A stretch of 16,598 nucleotides of DNA from contig JADFQH010000020.1 in the NCBI GenBank assembly GCA_022561895.1, positions 1,928-18,525 on the forward strand, read 5' to 3'. This document shows positions 1 to 7,198 of this stretch, piece after piece. The number at the start of each line of letters is the position of its first letter. Within the stretch, counting starts at the first letter, position 1. The DNA comes from Methanobacteriota archaeon (GTDB taxonomy: Archaea > Halobacteriota > Halobacteria > Halobacteriales > Halalkalicoccaceae). The notes beneath the pieces are model-generated. The model was given only the letters and a program-made list of their open reading frames with translations. It was not told the DNA's origin and did not search any database. Made by a program: the position numbers and the translations under genes.

Positions 1-101
1 CTTTCGTCTTCTTCGCCACCGCCATCCGTACAGCCGGCGAGTGCAAGTGCCAAACCGCCCCCTACTCCCTGTAGGAACCGCCGCCGTCGAACCGTGTCCA
101 T
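1..101 (-). CDS. Tat-exported lipoprotein, N-terminus only (gene cut by window start)
   Basis: Only the first 33 codons are visible, reading from ATG at 101 down to the window edge. They give a twin-arginine signal (four consecutive Arg at residues 5-8, then Phe-Leu), a Gly/Ala/Leu-rich hydrophobic stretch, and a lipobox L-A-G-C with the lipidated Cys at residue 24, followed by a Gly/Glu/Asp-rich linker. This is the usual layout of a haloarchaeal Tat lipoprotein anchored on the outer face of the membrane. The mature domain is outside the window, so the function cannot be read. It lies just downstream of a CopC-CopD gene and shares a 22-base upstream motif with it, so a copper-related role (for example a cupredoxin or SCO-type protein) is an inference from position only. 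A purine-rich stretch (GAGGGGG) just before the ATG could serve as a ribosome binding site. Confidence 0.8.
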   Translation of the reverse strand, partial: MDTVRRRRFLQGVGGGLALALAGCTDGGGEEDE

Positions 102-130
102 GCCCCCTCTTTTGGCTCCTCATTAGTTCG

Positions 131-152
131 GGTTCTGGTCCAACCGTCGAAA
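131..152 (-). promoter_or_regulatory. Shared upstream motif, copy 1 (candidate operator)
   Basis: A 22-base motif made of GGTTCTGGT and ACCGTCGAAA separated by TCC-A-type bases (consensus YCR) on the + strand. It recurs at 2100-2121 with 20 of 22 bases identical. Here it lies 30 bases upstream of the lipoprotein ATG at 101, next to a TATA-like CTATAG at about 154-160. The core GGT-3 bases-ACC is a partial dyad, as expected for a dimeric regulator. Which protein binds is not shown; the wHTH protein at 2123-2638 is the nearest candidate. Confidence 0.5.
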
Positions 153-154
153 GC

Positions 155-213
155 TATAGTAGTCGTTGAAACTGTTTGCATACCATGTGTATTGACGTTC
201 AACGACTACTATA
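155..213. repeat. Perfect 16-bp inverted repeat around the CopC-CopD stop codon
   Basis: The arm TATAGTAGTCGTTGAA at 155-170 is the exact reverse complement of the bases at 198-213, with a 27-base spacer. The TGA of the CopC-CopD gene (199-201) lies inside the right arm. It could form a long stem at the mRNA 3' end and act as a terminator or stabiliser. The left arm also supplies the TATA-like sequence in front of the lipoprotein gene, so it could instead be a regulatory dyad. Confidence 0.7.
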
Positions 214-2037
214 CCCACCCCGCCCGAACCGGATCGCTTCGAGAAGCACTGCCAACGTCCCGATGAAACCGACGCCGAGCGCGCCGGTACGGAGCCACGC
301 CGCAAAGGCGGTGTCGGCCTCGCCCGTGTGGTCGTGGTCGTCGTGATCGGGGTGATCGGGGACGTTGTACAGCCGGAACCACTCGCTCTCGTAGCTCTCA
401 CCCACCTGTCCGGAGACGCGCACGTCCCAGCTCCCGATTTCGGGGAGCGTCTGAACGCTGGAGTAGACGCCTTCGTCGGTTTCCTCTAAGTCGACGGTGT
501 GGGTGGCGTCGAACTGGTCGTTTCGCATGAGCAGGGTCGGATCCTCGACCTCGGCGGACCCGCCCCCGGCGAAGGTGGCGTCGATGACCAGCGGCTCGTG
601 TTCGTGAACGATCACGCTCGTGCCGCCGTCCTCGGCGGGGAGGACCGCGAGTTCGATCCCGTCGCTTTCGACGGTGACCTCGCTTGGCCCGTCGTCCGCG
701 ATAGCGGCCGTCGGCGTCGCGGTGATGAGCCCCGAGACGAGGATCACACAGACGAGGACGCCGACTTCGATTCGCACCGCCCGAACGACGCGGTCCGTAT
801 CGGCCTCGTCCCGTCTCAATCTTCGAAGGAGGACGAACCGGGTGAGTCCGCCGAGCCCGAGCGCGACGGCGACGAGAAGCACTTTCGCCGAGAGCGCGGC
901 TCCATAGAGCGTCGTCCGCAGGCTCTCGGGATCGGGGGCGTGCCAGGCCGCCAGCACGAGCCCGGTCGTCGCCGCGAGCGTCACCCCCGTGAACGCGACG
1001 ATCGAAAAGCGCCGGACGGCTTCCCCGGCCACCTCGCTTCTGTTTCGGGCGTTTCGAAGGACGAGCGGGAGCACCAGCCCGAGGACGAGCAGGCCGCCGA
1101 GCCAGAGCGCCGCCCCGCCGATATGGGCGAAATCGACGAGGGTTCCCTGTAGGCGATCGACGAGGCTTGCGGAGTGGCTCGTCGCGCTCACCGAGAGCTG
1201 GATGAGCAGCCCGCCCGCGATCGCGCCGCCGAGCCAGAACCGACGGGAAACGCTCCTTCGCTGGGCGACCAGCAGCGTTCCGAGGACCCCGACCGCGATC
1301 CCCAGCTGTGCCACCCAGATTGCCCCGAGGGCGGTGGCGAGGAACTCGACGACCCCGCCTACCGAGAGGGCAGAAAGCGAGGCGCTCCGGGCGAGCCCGA
1401 GCCCGAAGACGCCGACGAGAAGAAGCGCCGCGAACAGCGAGAGCAGCGATCGCGCCCGGCGTTCGGCCGCCCCGAGCGGGACGCCGAACCGACCCGACAG
1501 CGGGTAGACCGCGATCCAGAGCGTGACCGGAACTCCAACTAGTCCGATCAGCGAGAGCAACACGAGCGCGTTCGCGCCCGCTTCGCCCGTCGCGACGCCC
1601 TCGTCGTCCTCAGCATGAAGCTCGATCACCTGCTCGCGGTCGAGTGGCTCCTCGCCGACCGAAAAGAGAAACGTCCCCGAGGTGGTGTGGCCGTCGTCAG
1701 CGAGCACCTCCCACTCGACGGTGTAGATCCCCTCGCCTGCGTCGGTATCCGGGAGATCGACCGCGGTGAGGACGCGCTGGCTGTTCTCGGGATCGATCTC
1801 GGCCTCACCACTGACATCCTCGCCGTCCGGTCCGGTGACGCTTACCTCGGCGATCTGGACGCCATCACCGGAAAACGAGAGCGCCACTTCCTCGATCTCC
1901 TCGACCTGCTCGCCGTTTGCGGGATCGCTTTCGGCCAGATAGGCGTGCCCGCTTGCGAGCGGCGCGCTCGCGAGAAGCGCACACAGCACCGCCGCGATCA
2001 GGGCGACCTTGAGCCCGCGAGAGCGCACTCGGCTCAC
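199..2037 (-). CDS. CopC-CopD fusion copper-transport/resistance protein with His-rich C-terminal domain
   Basis: About 612 aa. Residues 1-30 are a Sec signal peptide; cleavage after it would leave His31 at the mature N-terminus (HAYLAESDP), as in CopC. The CopC domain runs to about residue 128, and the motif DDGHTTSGTFLFSVG supplies Asp115 and His117, which with the N-terminal His match the known CopC Cu(II) ligands. A multi-helix CopD-type membrane region follows (about 155-450), including a stretch with His, Trp and Gly (AHIGGAALWLGG). A second extracellular beta-rich domain of YtkA/FixH-like look follows, then a His/Asp cluster at about 560-570 and a final helix. I take GTG at 2037 because a TATA-like box at 2063-2070 lies about 29 bases before it; GTG at 2046 is also possible. 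The protein probably moves copper across the membrane or handles it on the outer face. It is downstream of, and on the same strand as, a wHTH regulator gene. The family is clear; import versus resistance is not decided by sequence. Confidence 0.92.
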   Translation of the reverse strand: MSRVRSRGLKVALIAAVLCALLASAPLASGHAYLAESDPANGEQVEEIEEVALSFSGDGVQIAEVSVTGPDGEDVSGEAEIDPENSQRVLTAVDLPDTDAGEGIYTVEWEVLADDGHTTSGTFLFSVGEEPLDREQVIELHAEDDEGVATGEAGANALVLLSLIGLVGVPVTLWIAVYPLSGRFGVPLGAAERRARSLLSLFAALLLVGVFGLGLARSASLSALSVGGVVEFLATALGAIWVAQLGIAVGVLGTLLVAQRRSVSRRFWLGGAIAGGLLIQLSVSATSHSASLVDRLQGTLVDFAHIGGAALWLGGLLVLGLVLPLVLRNARNRSEVAGEAVRRFSIVAFTGVTLAATTGLVLAAWHAPDPESLRTTLYGAALSAKVLLVAVALGLGGLTRFVLLRRLRRDEADTDRVVRAVRIEVGVLVCVILVSGLITATPTAAIADDGPSEVTVESDGIELAVLPAEDGGTSVIVHEHEPLVIDATFAGGGSAEVEDPTLLMRNDQFDATHTVDLEETDEGVYSSVQTLPEIGSWDVRVSGQVGESYESEWFRLYNVPDHPDHDDHDHTGEADTAFAAWLRTGALGVGFIGTLAVLLEAIRFGRGGYSSR

Positions 2038-2062
2038 GTCGCCCACCGGGTTCGACGTCCGC

Positions 2063-2070
2063 TATACATA
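2063..2070 (-). promoter_or_regulatory. TATA-like box of the CopC-CopD gene
   Basis: The minus strand reads TATGTATA here. Its centre is 20 bases from GTG 2046 and 29 bases from GTG 2037, bracketing the spacing seen at other leaderless-looking genes in this window (24-29). It lies between the 22-base motif at 2100-2121 and the start codon. Confidence 0.5.
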
Positions 2071-2099
2071 CGCGGTCCGTCGGGCCCCGCTCTCCTTTC

Positions 2100-2121
2100 G
2101 GTTCTGGTTCGACCGTCGAAA
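2100..2121 (-). promoter_or_regulatory. Shared upstream motif, copy 2 (candidate operator)
   Basis: Same 22-base motif as at 131-152 (two differences, both transitions in the centre). It lies in the gap between the stop of the wHTH gene (2123) and the CopC-CopD start, about 30 bases upstream of the TATA-like box. That is an activator-type position. In copy 1 the motif sits on or just past the TATA-like box, so the two promoters may respond differently. Confidence 0.5.
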
Positions 2122-2122
2122 C

Positions 2123-2638
2123 TCATTCGTCGAGCAGGTCGTCGACCAGCCGCATGAACCGGTCCGCGAACCGATCCGGCAGCGAATCGGTCGTATCCGC
2201 GAGCAATCTGGTCGTGCGGTCGGGGTGGGCGACGGACAGCCGAACGCGGTTTCGTGCGTCCCGTTCCTTCCGGACGATCCCCTGTTCGATCAATCGATTC
2301 GTATGCCATTCGAGGGTGCTGCGCGCGATCCCGAGCTCGTTTGCGACCCGCTCCGGTTTCGCCCCCTCGTTTTCGAGCAGGGCGGTGAGTAGCTCGCGGG
2401 CGGTCTCCCGACGGACGAGCGCGAGGGTTCGCCGTTCCCAGGGATCGTGGGTCGGCGGGTAGTAGTGCGTCCGACCGTAGAGGCGCTCGTCGGTCAGCTC
2501 CTCGGTTCGAAGCAGTCGGTGGAGATGATACTGAACTTGACCGGGTGCGAACGCGGAATCTCGAACTAGCGCGTTGAAGTGGATCCCCGGATTGGTGTAG
2601 ACGTGCGTGCGGATCCGATCTCGGGTGTCGGTCGTCAT
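2123..2638 (-). CDS. Tandem winged-helix transcriptional regulator
   Basis: 171 aa from ATG at 2638; an upstream in-frame start at 2668 would add ten residues but overlaps the likely promoter (a TTTAG-like box near 2670). There are two HTH units. The first is at about 7-47 (GIHFNALVRD...GQVQYHLHRLL) with a wing at 50-60. The second is at about 80-137 (KPERVANELGIARSTLEWHTNRLIEQGIV) with a basic wing. A short amphipathic acidic tail ends the protein. Double-wHTH proteins of this type are common haloarchaeal regulators. There is no Cys and no TRASH-type metal site, so direct copper sensing by thiols is unlikely; a few His residues are present. Its stop lies one base from the 22-base motif and the CopC-CopD gene follows in the same direction, so regulation of the copper genes is a reasonable inference. 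Confidence 0.8.
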   Translation of the reverse strand: MTTDTRDRIRTHVYTNPGIHFNALVRDSAFAPGQVQYHLHRLLRTEELTDERLYGRTHYYPPTHDPWERRTLALVRRETARELLTALLENEGAKPERVANELGIARSTLEWHTNRLIEQGIVRKERDARNRVRLSVAHPDRTTRLLADTTDSLPDRFADRFMRLVDDLLDE

Positions 2639-2745
2639 GGCGATCGTTTCACCACTGTGGGGGCCCAATGGCTAAATGTCGTCCGAAACGCTCGCCAAAC
2701 GTAACCGATTTGTCCACTCTCTGCGAACCGTGTCTCAATCGACTC

Positions 2746-3093
2746 ATGAAGCTCTTTATGCTCTTTCAGCAGACAGCGGGTCAGTGGCCCGCAGCAGAGC
2801 ACACGCCCGTTTTGCTCGCCGTCATCCTCCTTGCTGCGTTTGGCACTGTTGCGCTCTTTCTGATCGGCGTTACGGTCCTCGTGCGCCGCCGTTCGATCCG
2901 ATATCTACTCGTGACGGCCGCACTCGGCGCACTCGTTGTTCGGACGCTCATTGGACTTGCAACCGTCTTCGGAGTCGTCCCGATGACGCTCCATCACCTC
3001 CTCAGTCACGGGCTCGATTTTCTCATCGCGATCCTCGTTCTTTCGGCGGTCTATCTGAGCGGCTCGTCGACACGCTCGATGTCCACGAAGTAG
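2746..3093 (+). CDS. Small membrane protein with conserved-looking His cluster, divergent from the wHTH gene
   Basis: 115 aa from ATG at 2746; the frame is open from 2668 but the extra part is Cys/Arg/Pro-rich and unlike a membrane protein start. Three hydrophobic segments lie at about 22-46, 53-77 and 89-105. A basic RRRSIR loop follows the first, and TLHHLLSHGLD (His83, His84, His88) opens the third. The His cluster facing a membrane boundary suggests metal or haem contact, but that is inference. I believe similar proteins occur next to such regulators in haloarchaea (possibly DUF7471), from memory only. The gene diverges from the wHTH gene, sharing a 107-base control region, and converges with the glycosyltransferase gene with a gap of 16 bases. 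Confidence 0.72.
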   Translation: MKLFMLFQQTAGQWPAAEHTPVLLAVILLAAFGTVALFLIGVTVLVRRRSIRYLLVTAALGALVVRTLIGLATVFGVVPMTLHHLLSHGLDFLIAILVLSAVYLSGSSTRSMSTK

Positions 3094-3109
3094 CCTCATC
3101 GACACCGGC

Positions 3110-4120
3110 TCACTGGACGACCGCACCACACTCGCGGTACTGGGAGAGATACGTCTCGATAACGTTTTCGTGAGAAAACCGCTCGAAGCAGGCGTCGTAC
3201 GTTTCATGGGGGTACTCCGCGGCGCTCTCGATCGCCCCGACAACCTCCTCCTCGCTCGTCACGCCGATTCCACGATCGTGGCCCGCGATCAGCTCGTGGG
3301 CCGCAGAATCGGGCTGGTACTCGACGATCCCCACGCAGCCACAGGCGAGTGCATACAGGAGTTCGATCCCGAACGGGGTTCGATCCGCCGTGTGAACGAA
3401 GACGTGTGCACCCTTCATCCGTGCGATGCGCTCCTCGCGGGGGAGTTTCCCGACGAAATCCACTCGATCGTCGATCCGGAGATCGGCCGCCAGCCGCTCG
3501 TATTTCTTTCGATCTGGTCCCTCGCCGATCACGAACGTGCGCCACTCCCGGTGACGGAACTCCGCGAGCGCGAGCAACAGCCCGCCGAGATTTGCGTGCT
3601 CATCGAGGGAACCGGCCCACAGCAACGCCGCCGATCCCGACGGCTCGATCCCTCGAATCGTATCGAGACGGACTCCGTCAGGGACGACCGTCGCATCCCC
3701 ACCGCGTTCGCGAACCTTCGTACGGACGTGTTCGGAGGGGACACAGACCACTTCGGCGGCCGAGAACGCTCGATCGAGTCGTTGAGAGGGCTCCTCACCA
3801 CACCACTCGACTAGGAGTGGAAGAGCCGAGAGCCGAGCGGCGAGTGCGACTTTCGGGTTGGCTCCGGCGGCGTGAACGATATCCGGCCGGTCGTCGGCGA
3901 GCGCGCCCGACAGCCGGGTCACAAACCAGCGCCGCGAGTCCGAAATGCCGCGGTAGGTCACTCCCTCGCGCTCGAACGCCTTCTCCTCGCCGTCCCACCA
4001 TCGAGTACAGAACATCGTTATCTCGTGACCGCGTGCGGCGAGCAGTCCCGCAGTGCGTCGCATTCGTCGGGCCAGCACCGTTTCGTCCGCGGGCGTGGCA
4101 TGGACGAACGCGACTTTCAT
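3110..4120 (-). CDS. GT4-like glycosyltransferase with altered E(x7)E site
   Basis: 336 aa from ATG at 4120, chosen because a TTTTTATC box is centred 27 bases upstream. The N-terminal Rossmann half (residues 1-150, MKVAFVHATP, RMRRTAGLLAARGHEI) would bind the acceptor. The C-terminal half has the GEGPDRKKYE motif (199-208), VDFVGKLPREE (220-230) and the donor-site region TPFGIELLYALACGC (248-262). In canonical GT4 enzymes two Glu flank seven residues here; this protein has Thr248 and Tyr256 in those places. The rest of the region, including the following GIVEYQPDSAAHEL, looks intact, so it may be a haloarchaeal subfamily with a different donor contact, not a dead gene. Substrate is unknown; cell-surface glycan or glycolipid work is likely. 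Single-gene transcription unit. Confidence 0.85.
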   Translation of the reverse strand: MKVAFVHATPADETVLARRMRRTAGLLAARGHEITMFCTRWWDGEEKAFEREGVTYRGISDSRRWFVTRLSGALADDRPDIVHAAGANPKVALAARLSALPLLVEWCGEEPSQRLDRAFSAAEVVCVPSEHVRTKVRERGGDATVVPDGVRLDTIRGIEPSGSAALLWAGSLDEHANLGGLLLALAEFRHREWRTFVIGEGPDRKKYERLAADLRIDDRVDFVGKLPREERIARMKGAHVFVHTADRTPFGIELLYALACGCVGIVEYQPDSAAHELIAGHDRGIGVTSEEEVVGAIESAAEYPHETYDACFERFSHENVIETYLSQYRECGAVVQ

Positions 4121-4142
4121 ACAGTCGAACAAGTATTGATCT

Positions 4143-4150
4143 GATAAAAA
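4143..4150 (-). promoter_or_regulatory. TATA-like box of the glycosyltransferase gene
   Basis: The minus strand reads TTTTTATC, centred 27 bases upstream of the ATG at 4120. This fits a leaderless haloarchaeal transcript and supports that start. Confidence 0.6.
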
Positions 4151-4216
4151 CTTTGTTCGATCCTCTCGTCGGTCATCCGAGTATTATCGCAGCCGTTGAG
4201 GTCGATACACGCTCGG

Positions 4217-4257
4217 GCTGCGGATTCGTGGCCAGCGTCCGCGAACGCTGGCCGCAG
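4217..4257. repeat. Hairpin-forming inverted repeat in the 4121-4316 gap
   Basis: GGCCAGCGT at 4230-4238 pairs with ACGCTGGCC at 4245-4253 across a 6-base loop, and CTGCGG at 4218-4223 can alternatively pair with CCGCAG at 4252-4257. It lies downstream of the stop of the minus-strand membrane gene (4317) and upstream of the glycosyltransferase promoter, so it may end or stabilise the membrane-gene transcript. No gene is visible in the rest of the gap. Confidence 0.5.
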
Positions 4258-4316
4258 GCTACAGGCGGTGTGTAAAGCCCCAGTCTCCGAGCTTCGCTCT
4301 CGTCCGTCGTCGCTTT

Positions 4317-4694
4317 TCAGCGCTCTTCTACGATAGCCCATCCCACGAGCCCGAGTAAGAGGAGACAGCAAAGCGCCATCAGTGCCTGCGATCCGGCGGC
4401 GATCGGTTGTTCGGCCGCTCCGCCGGTTGCGATCGCCACGACGTCGCCGAGCCCCTGAGCCGATCCTCCGAGTCCGAGCAGTGCAAACAGACCGAGTCCG
4501 TAGAGACCTATCCGCTGTCGGCCCGCGCTGCGCCCGAGCTGGCCGAGGAAGACGAACAGAATTCCAAAGATCGACGGGATGAGCGCGGTCGCGCTCGCGA
4601 AGTCGGTCAGGATGTATGCTAGAACGCCTACAACCGCCAGTAGAACGCCGATTCCGATACCCGCGCTGAACGTCGTTTCGTCAGCCTCGACCAT
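4317..4694 (-). CDS. Four-helix membrane protein, unknown function
   Basis: 125 aa from ATG at 4694. Four hydrophobic segments lie at about 8-30, 36-52, 62-80 and 98-121, with short loops. Acidic residues (EADE) are at the N-terminus and EER at the C-terminus. Gly/Ala/Leu-rich helices and no catalytic-looking motif. A minus-strand AAAATACA box at about 4723-4730 lies 32 bases before the ATG, giving at most a short leader and supporting this start over a longer open frame that runs antisense into the peptidase gene. It is divergent from the S9 peptidase. I do not recognise the family; a role cannot be assigned. Confidence 0.75.
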   Translation of the reverse strand: MVEADETTFSAGIGIGVLLAVVGVLAYILTDFASATALIPSIFGILFVFLGQLGRSAGRQRIGLYGLGLFALLGLGGSAQGLGDVVAIATGGAAEQPIAAGSQALMALCCLLLLGLVGWAIVEER

Positions 4695-4796
4695 ACTGAT
4701 TTGATTACAGTGGCGAACGAATGTATTTTTCGCTCCGTTCGTGCGCCCGTCGCCGCGATCCGAAACGCTTTGTTTCCGGCTGCGATACGCCGGAGC

Positions 4797-6602
4797 ATGC
4801 CATATGAGTTCGAACGCTATCTCAACGTCAGAAACGCTTACGGGGCCTCGTTCGGGCCCGACGGCGACCGGCTGGCCTTCCTCCAGGACACCACGGGCGT
4901 TCCCCAGGTGTGGTCGCTCGGCGCGCCCCTCGCGTGGCCCGACCAGCACACGTTTGACGAGGAACGTGTCACCTTCGCCTCTTTCTCGCCCGAGCGTCCT
5001 GAACTGGTCTTCGGGATGGACGAGGGCGGCAACGAGCGCCAGCAGCTCTTCTCGCTTGATTTTGGGGACGGTACGATCGCACCCCTGACCGACCGTCCCG
5101 ACGCCAAGCACAGGTTCGGCGGCTGGTCACACGACGGCGAGCGCATTGCCTTCGCCTCGAACCGCCGCGATCAAGCGGTGTTCGACATCTACGTCCAGGG
5201 TCGGGAAGAACGAGGCGAGGAGGCCGAACTGATCTACGAGGGCGAGGGCTGGCTCACCGTCGGGGGATGGAGCCCCGACGATTCTCGACTGATCGTCACC
5301 GAATCGCATTCGAGCTTCGACCAGGATATCTACGTCCTCGATATCGACTCTGGCGAGCTGACCCATCTCACGCCCCACGAAGGCAACGCCCGGTTCCAGA
5401 GCACGAGCTGGGGTCCAGAGGGAGCGGCGATCTACCTCGTCACCGACGACGGAGCGGACACACTGTATCTCGCCCGGCTCGACGCCGAAACGGGCGGTCT
5501 CGCGGTGGTCGAGGAGGGGGGAGAGTGGAACGTGGAGGGCGTTGCACTCGACGAGGAGAGCCAACGGATCGTCTACTCGCGGAACGTCGACGGCTACACC
5601 GAACTCACCGCCGGCGAACTCGCCGACGAAACCGAGATCCGCGAGTTTCGCGCGCCCGATCTTCCCGAGGGAGTCGCGGGCGGCGTGAGTTTCGACCCCG
5701 ATGGCGAGCGCTTTGCGGTCAGTGCGACCGGCGACACCGAGAACGCGAACGTTTTCGTTGTGAATATCGAAACCGGCAACGTCGAGCGATGGACGAACGC
5801 CGCCACTGGCGGAATCCCAAAAAAACGGTTCTCGCCGTCGGAGCTGGTCCGGTTCGAGAGTTTTGATGAAAGGGAGATTCCCGCCTTCTTTTCGCTGCCC
5901 GAAGACGCCGCCGAGGGTGAGACGCCGGTAATCGTCGATATTCACGGTGGGCCAGAAAGCCAGCGCCGCCCCTCCTTTAGCCCGGTCAAACAGTACTTTC
6001 TGGATCGGGGCTACGCCTACTTCGAGCCGAACGTCCGAGGGTCGTCGGGCTACGGAACGAAGTACACGCATCTGGATGACGTCGAGAAACGGATGGACTC
6101 GGTAGCCGATATTCGAGCGGGTGTCGAGTGGCTGCACAGCCAGCCCGAAATCGATCCTGAAAAAATCGTCGCGCTCGGCGGCTCGTATGGGGGGTTCATG
6201 GTGCTTGCGAGTCTGACCGAGTACCCCGAGCTGTGGGCCGCCGGGATCGACATCGTCGGCATCGCGAACTTCGTCACCTTTCTCGAAAACACCGGCGACT
6301 GGCGGCGCGAGCTTCGAGAGGCCGAGTACGGCTCGCTCGATGAGGATCGCGAGTTTCTCGAATCCGTCTCGCCGATCAACACTATTGAGACGATCGAAGC
6401 CCCGCTGTTCGTTCTGCATGGTGAGAACGATCCCCGAGTGCCCGTCGGCGAGGCAGAACAGATCGCAGAGCGGGCGAAAAAACACGTCCAGGTCGAGACG
6501 CTCATCTTCGAGGACGAAGGACACGGCTTTACGAAGTTAGAAAACCGGATCGAGGCGTATACGAAGATTGCGGCGTTTCTCGACGAACACGTCGGATCTT
6601 GA
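4797..6602 (+). CDS. S9-family (prolyl oligopeptidase-like) serine peptidase
   Basis: 601 aa from ATG at 4797; the frame is open earlier, but homology-like sequence begins at MPYEFERYLNVRNAY. The N-terminal part (to about 340) is a beta-propeller with repeated blade motifs such as FGPDGDRLAF, WSHDGERIAFASN and WSPDDSRLIV. The C-terminal alpha/beta hydrolase domain has the oxyanion region DIHGGPESQ, the nucleophile GGSYGG (Ser463), the acid in GENDPRVP (Asp545) and the base in DEGHGF (His576). The triad is complete and the length is normal for S9 acylaminoacyl- or prolyl-oligopeptidase relatives. No signal peptide is seen, so it is probably cytoplasmic and trims short peptides; substrate preference is not readable. 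It is a single gene, divergent from the membrane protein at 4317-4694. Its TGA is followed directly by the inverted repeat at 6603-6640. Confidence 0.95.
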   Translation: MPYEFERYLNVRNAYGASFGPDGDRLAFLQDTTGVPQVWSLGAPLAWPDQHTFDEERVTFASFSPERPELVFGMDEGGNERQQLFSLDFGDGTIAPLTDRPDAKHRFGGWSHDGERIAFASNRRDQAVFDIYVQGREERGEEAELIYEGEGWLTVGGWSPDDSRLIVTESHSSFDQDIYVLDIDSGELTHLTPHEGNARFQSTSWGPEGAAIYLVTDDGADTLYLARLDAETGGLAVVEEGGEWNVEGVALDEESQRIVYSRNVDGYTELTAGELADETEIREFRAPDLPEGVAGGVSFDPDGERFAVSATGDTENANVFVVNIETGNVERWTNAATGGIPKKRFSPSELVRFESFDEREIPAFFSLPEDAAEGETPVIVDIHGGPESQRRPSFSPVKQYFLDRGYAYFEPNVRGSSGYGTKYTHLDDVEKRMDSVADIRAGVEWLHSQPEIDPEKIVALGGSYGGFMVLASLTEYPELWAAGIDIVGIANFVTFLENTGDWRRELREAEYGSLDEDREFLESVSPINTIETIEAPLFVLHGENDPRVPVGEAEQIAERAKKHVQVETLIFEDEGHGFTKLENRIEAYTKIAAFLDEHVGS

Positions 6603-6640
6603 CGCTCATATATCTGAAAAAACGTAGCTATATATGAGCG
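6603..6640 (+). promoter_or_regulatory. 11-bp inverted repeat over the TATA box of the wHTH/TumE-like pair
   Basis: CGCTCATATAT at 6603-6613 is the exact reverse complement of ATATATGAGCG at 6630-6640, with a 16-base A-rich spacer. The right arm contains the TATA-like CTATATATG (about 6628-6636), centred 26 bases before ATG 6658. A repressor binding this dyad would block TBP, as expected for an autoregulated toxin-antitoxin operon. The left arm starts right after the peptidase stop, so the structure may also help end that transcript. Confidence 0.6.
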
Positions 6641-6657
6641 AAGGGCGAAAGAGAAGT

Positions 6658-7194
6658 ATGAGCGAGTTCTCGCCGACACCGAACGAGGAGTCGGTCGCGG
6701 CGGTTCGAGAGAGATGGGTCGAACGAACGGACACGTTCGAGCGCGTCTATGACGTCGTGTTGGGAATCAAAGAGCCAACGGCGTACACGGAGATCGCTGA
6801 ACTGGCTGCGTGCTCCGAAAACGCCGCCCGGAAACACCTCGATCGACTCGCGGAGATGGGGATCGTTCGGGCCGACCACGACGCGCGTCCCGCTCGATAC
6901 AGTCGGAACGAAGGCTATCTCGAATGGCAGGAGGCGAACCGGATCGCGGAGGAACTGACGACCGAGGAGATCATCGCGCGCGTCAAGGATATAGAACGGG
7001 AACTCGATGAGTTCGAAGAACGGTTTCAAACACCGAACCTCGATGAAATAAACGTCTTCGATCACGATGATCACGGCCGGATCCACGATCTGATGGAAGC
7101 AGTAGGCGAGTGGCAGACGGCCAGACGAGACGTTCGGCTGTACGAACTCGCCCGCCGGATTGCGTCAAACGACGGTCACGTCGTCCCCGCCTGA
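6658..7194 (+). CDS. Winged-helix protein, likely antitoxin/autoregulator (DUF7342-like)
   Basis: 178 aa from ATG at 6658. I prefer this to ATG 6634 because 6634 lies inside the TATA box and inverted repeat, while 6658 is 26 bases from the TATA centre. A winged HTH lies at about 26-82 (FERVYDVVLGIKEPTAYTEIAELAACSENAARKHLDRLAEMGIV, wing ARPARYSR). An acidic helical, probably coiled-coil segment follows at 95-125 (TTEEIIARVKDIERELDEFEERF). A helical C-terminal part ends it. This matches my memory of haloarchaeal DUF7342 proteins. It is followed after 4 bases by a TumE-like gene, so the two are almost certainly co-transcribed. Antitoxin and self-repressor is the inferred role; a plain regulator is the alternative. 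Confidence 0.78.
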   Translation: MSEFSPTPNEESVAAVRERWVERTDTFERVYDVVLGIKEPTAYTEIAELAACSENAARKHLDRLAEMGIVRADHDARPARYSRNEGYLEWQEANRIAEELTTEEIIARVKDIERELDEFEERFQTPNLDEINVFDHDDHGRIHDLMEAVGEWQTARRDVRLYELARRIASNDGHVVPA

Positions 7195-7198
7195 GTAG

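Noticed and set aside
499..1152. 217-codon + strand frame and similar Arg/Glu-rich frames up to 1542
   Set aside because: All are antisense to the CopC-CopD gene, have extreme composition and no domain pattern.
4201..4300. Possible tRNA or structured RNA gene around the 4217-4257 hairpin
   Set aside because: No T-arm consensus, no anticodon arm and no cloverleaf could be drawn on either strand; a simple hairpin explains it.
5127..6524. 465-codon open frame on the minus strand
   Set aside because: It is fully antisense to the S9 peptidase, which has a complete catalytic triad; high-GC codon bias leaves such antisense frames open.
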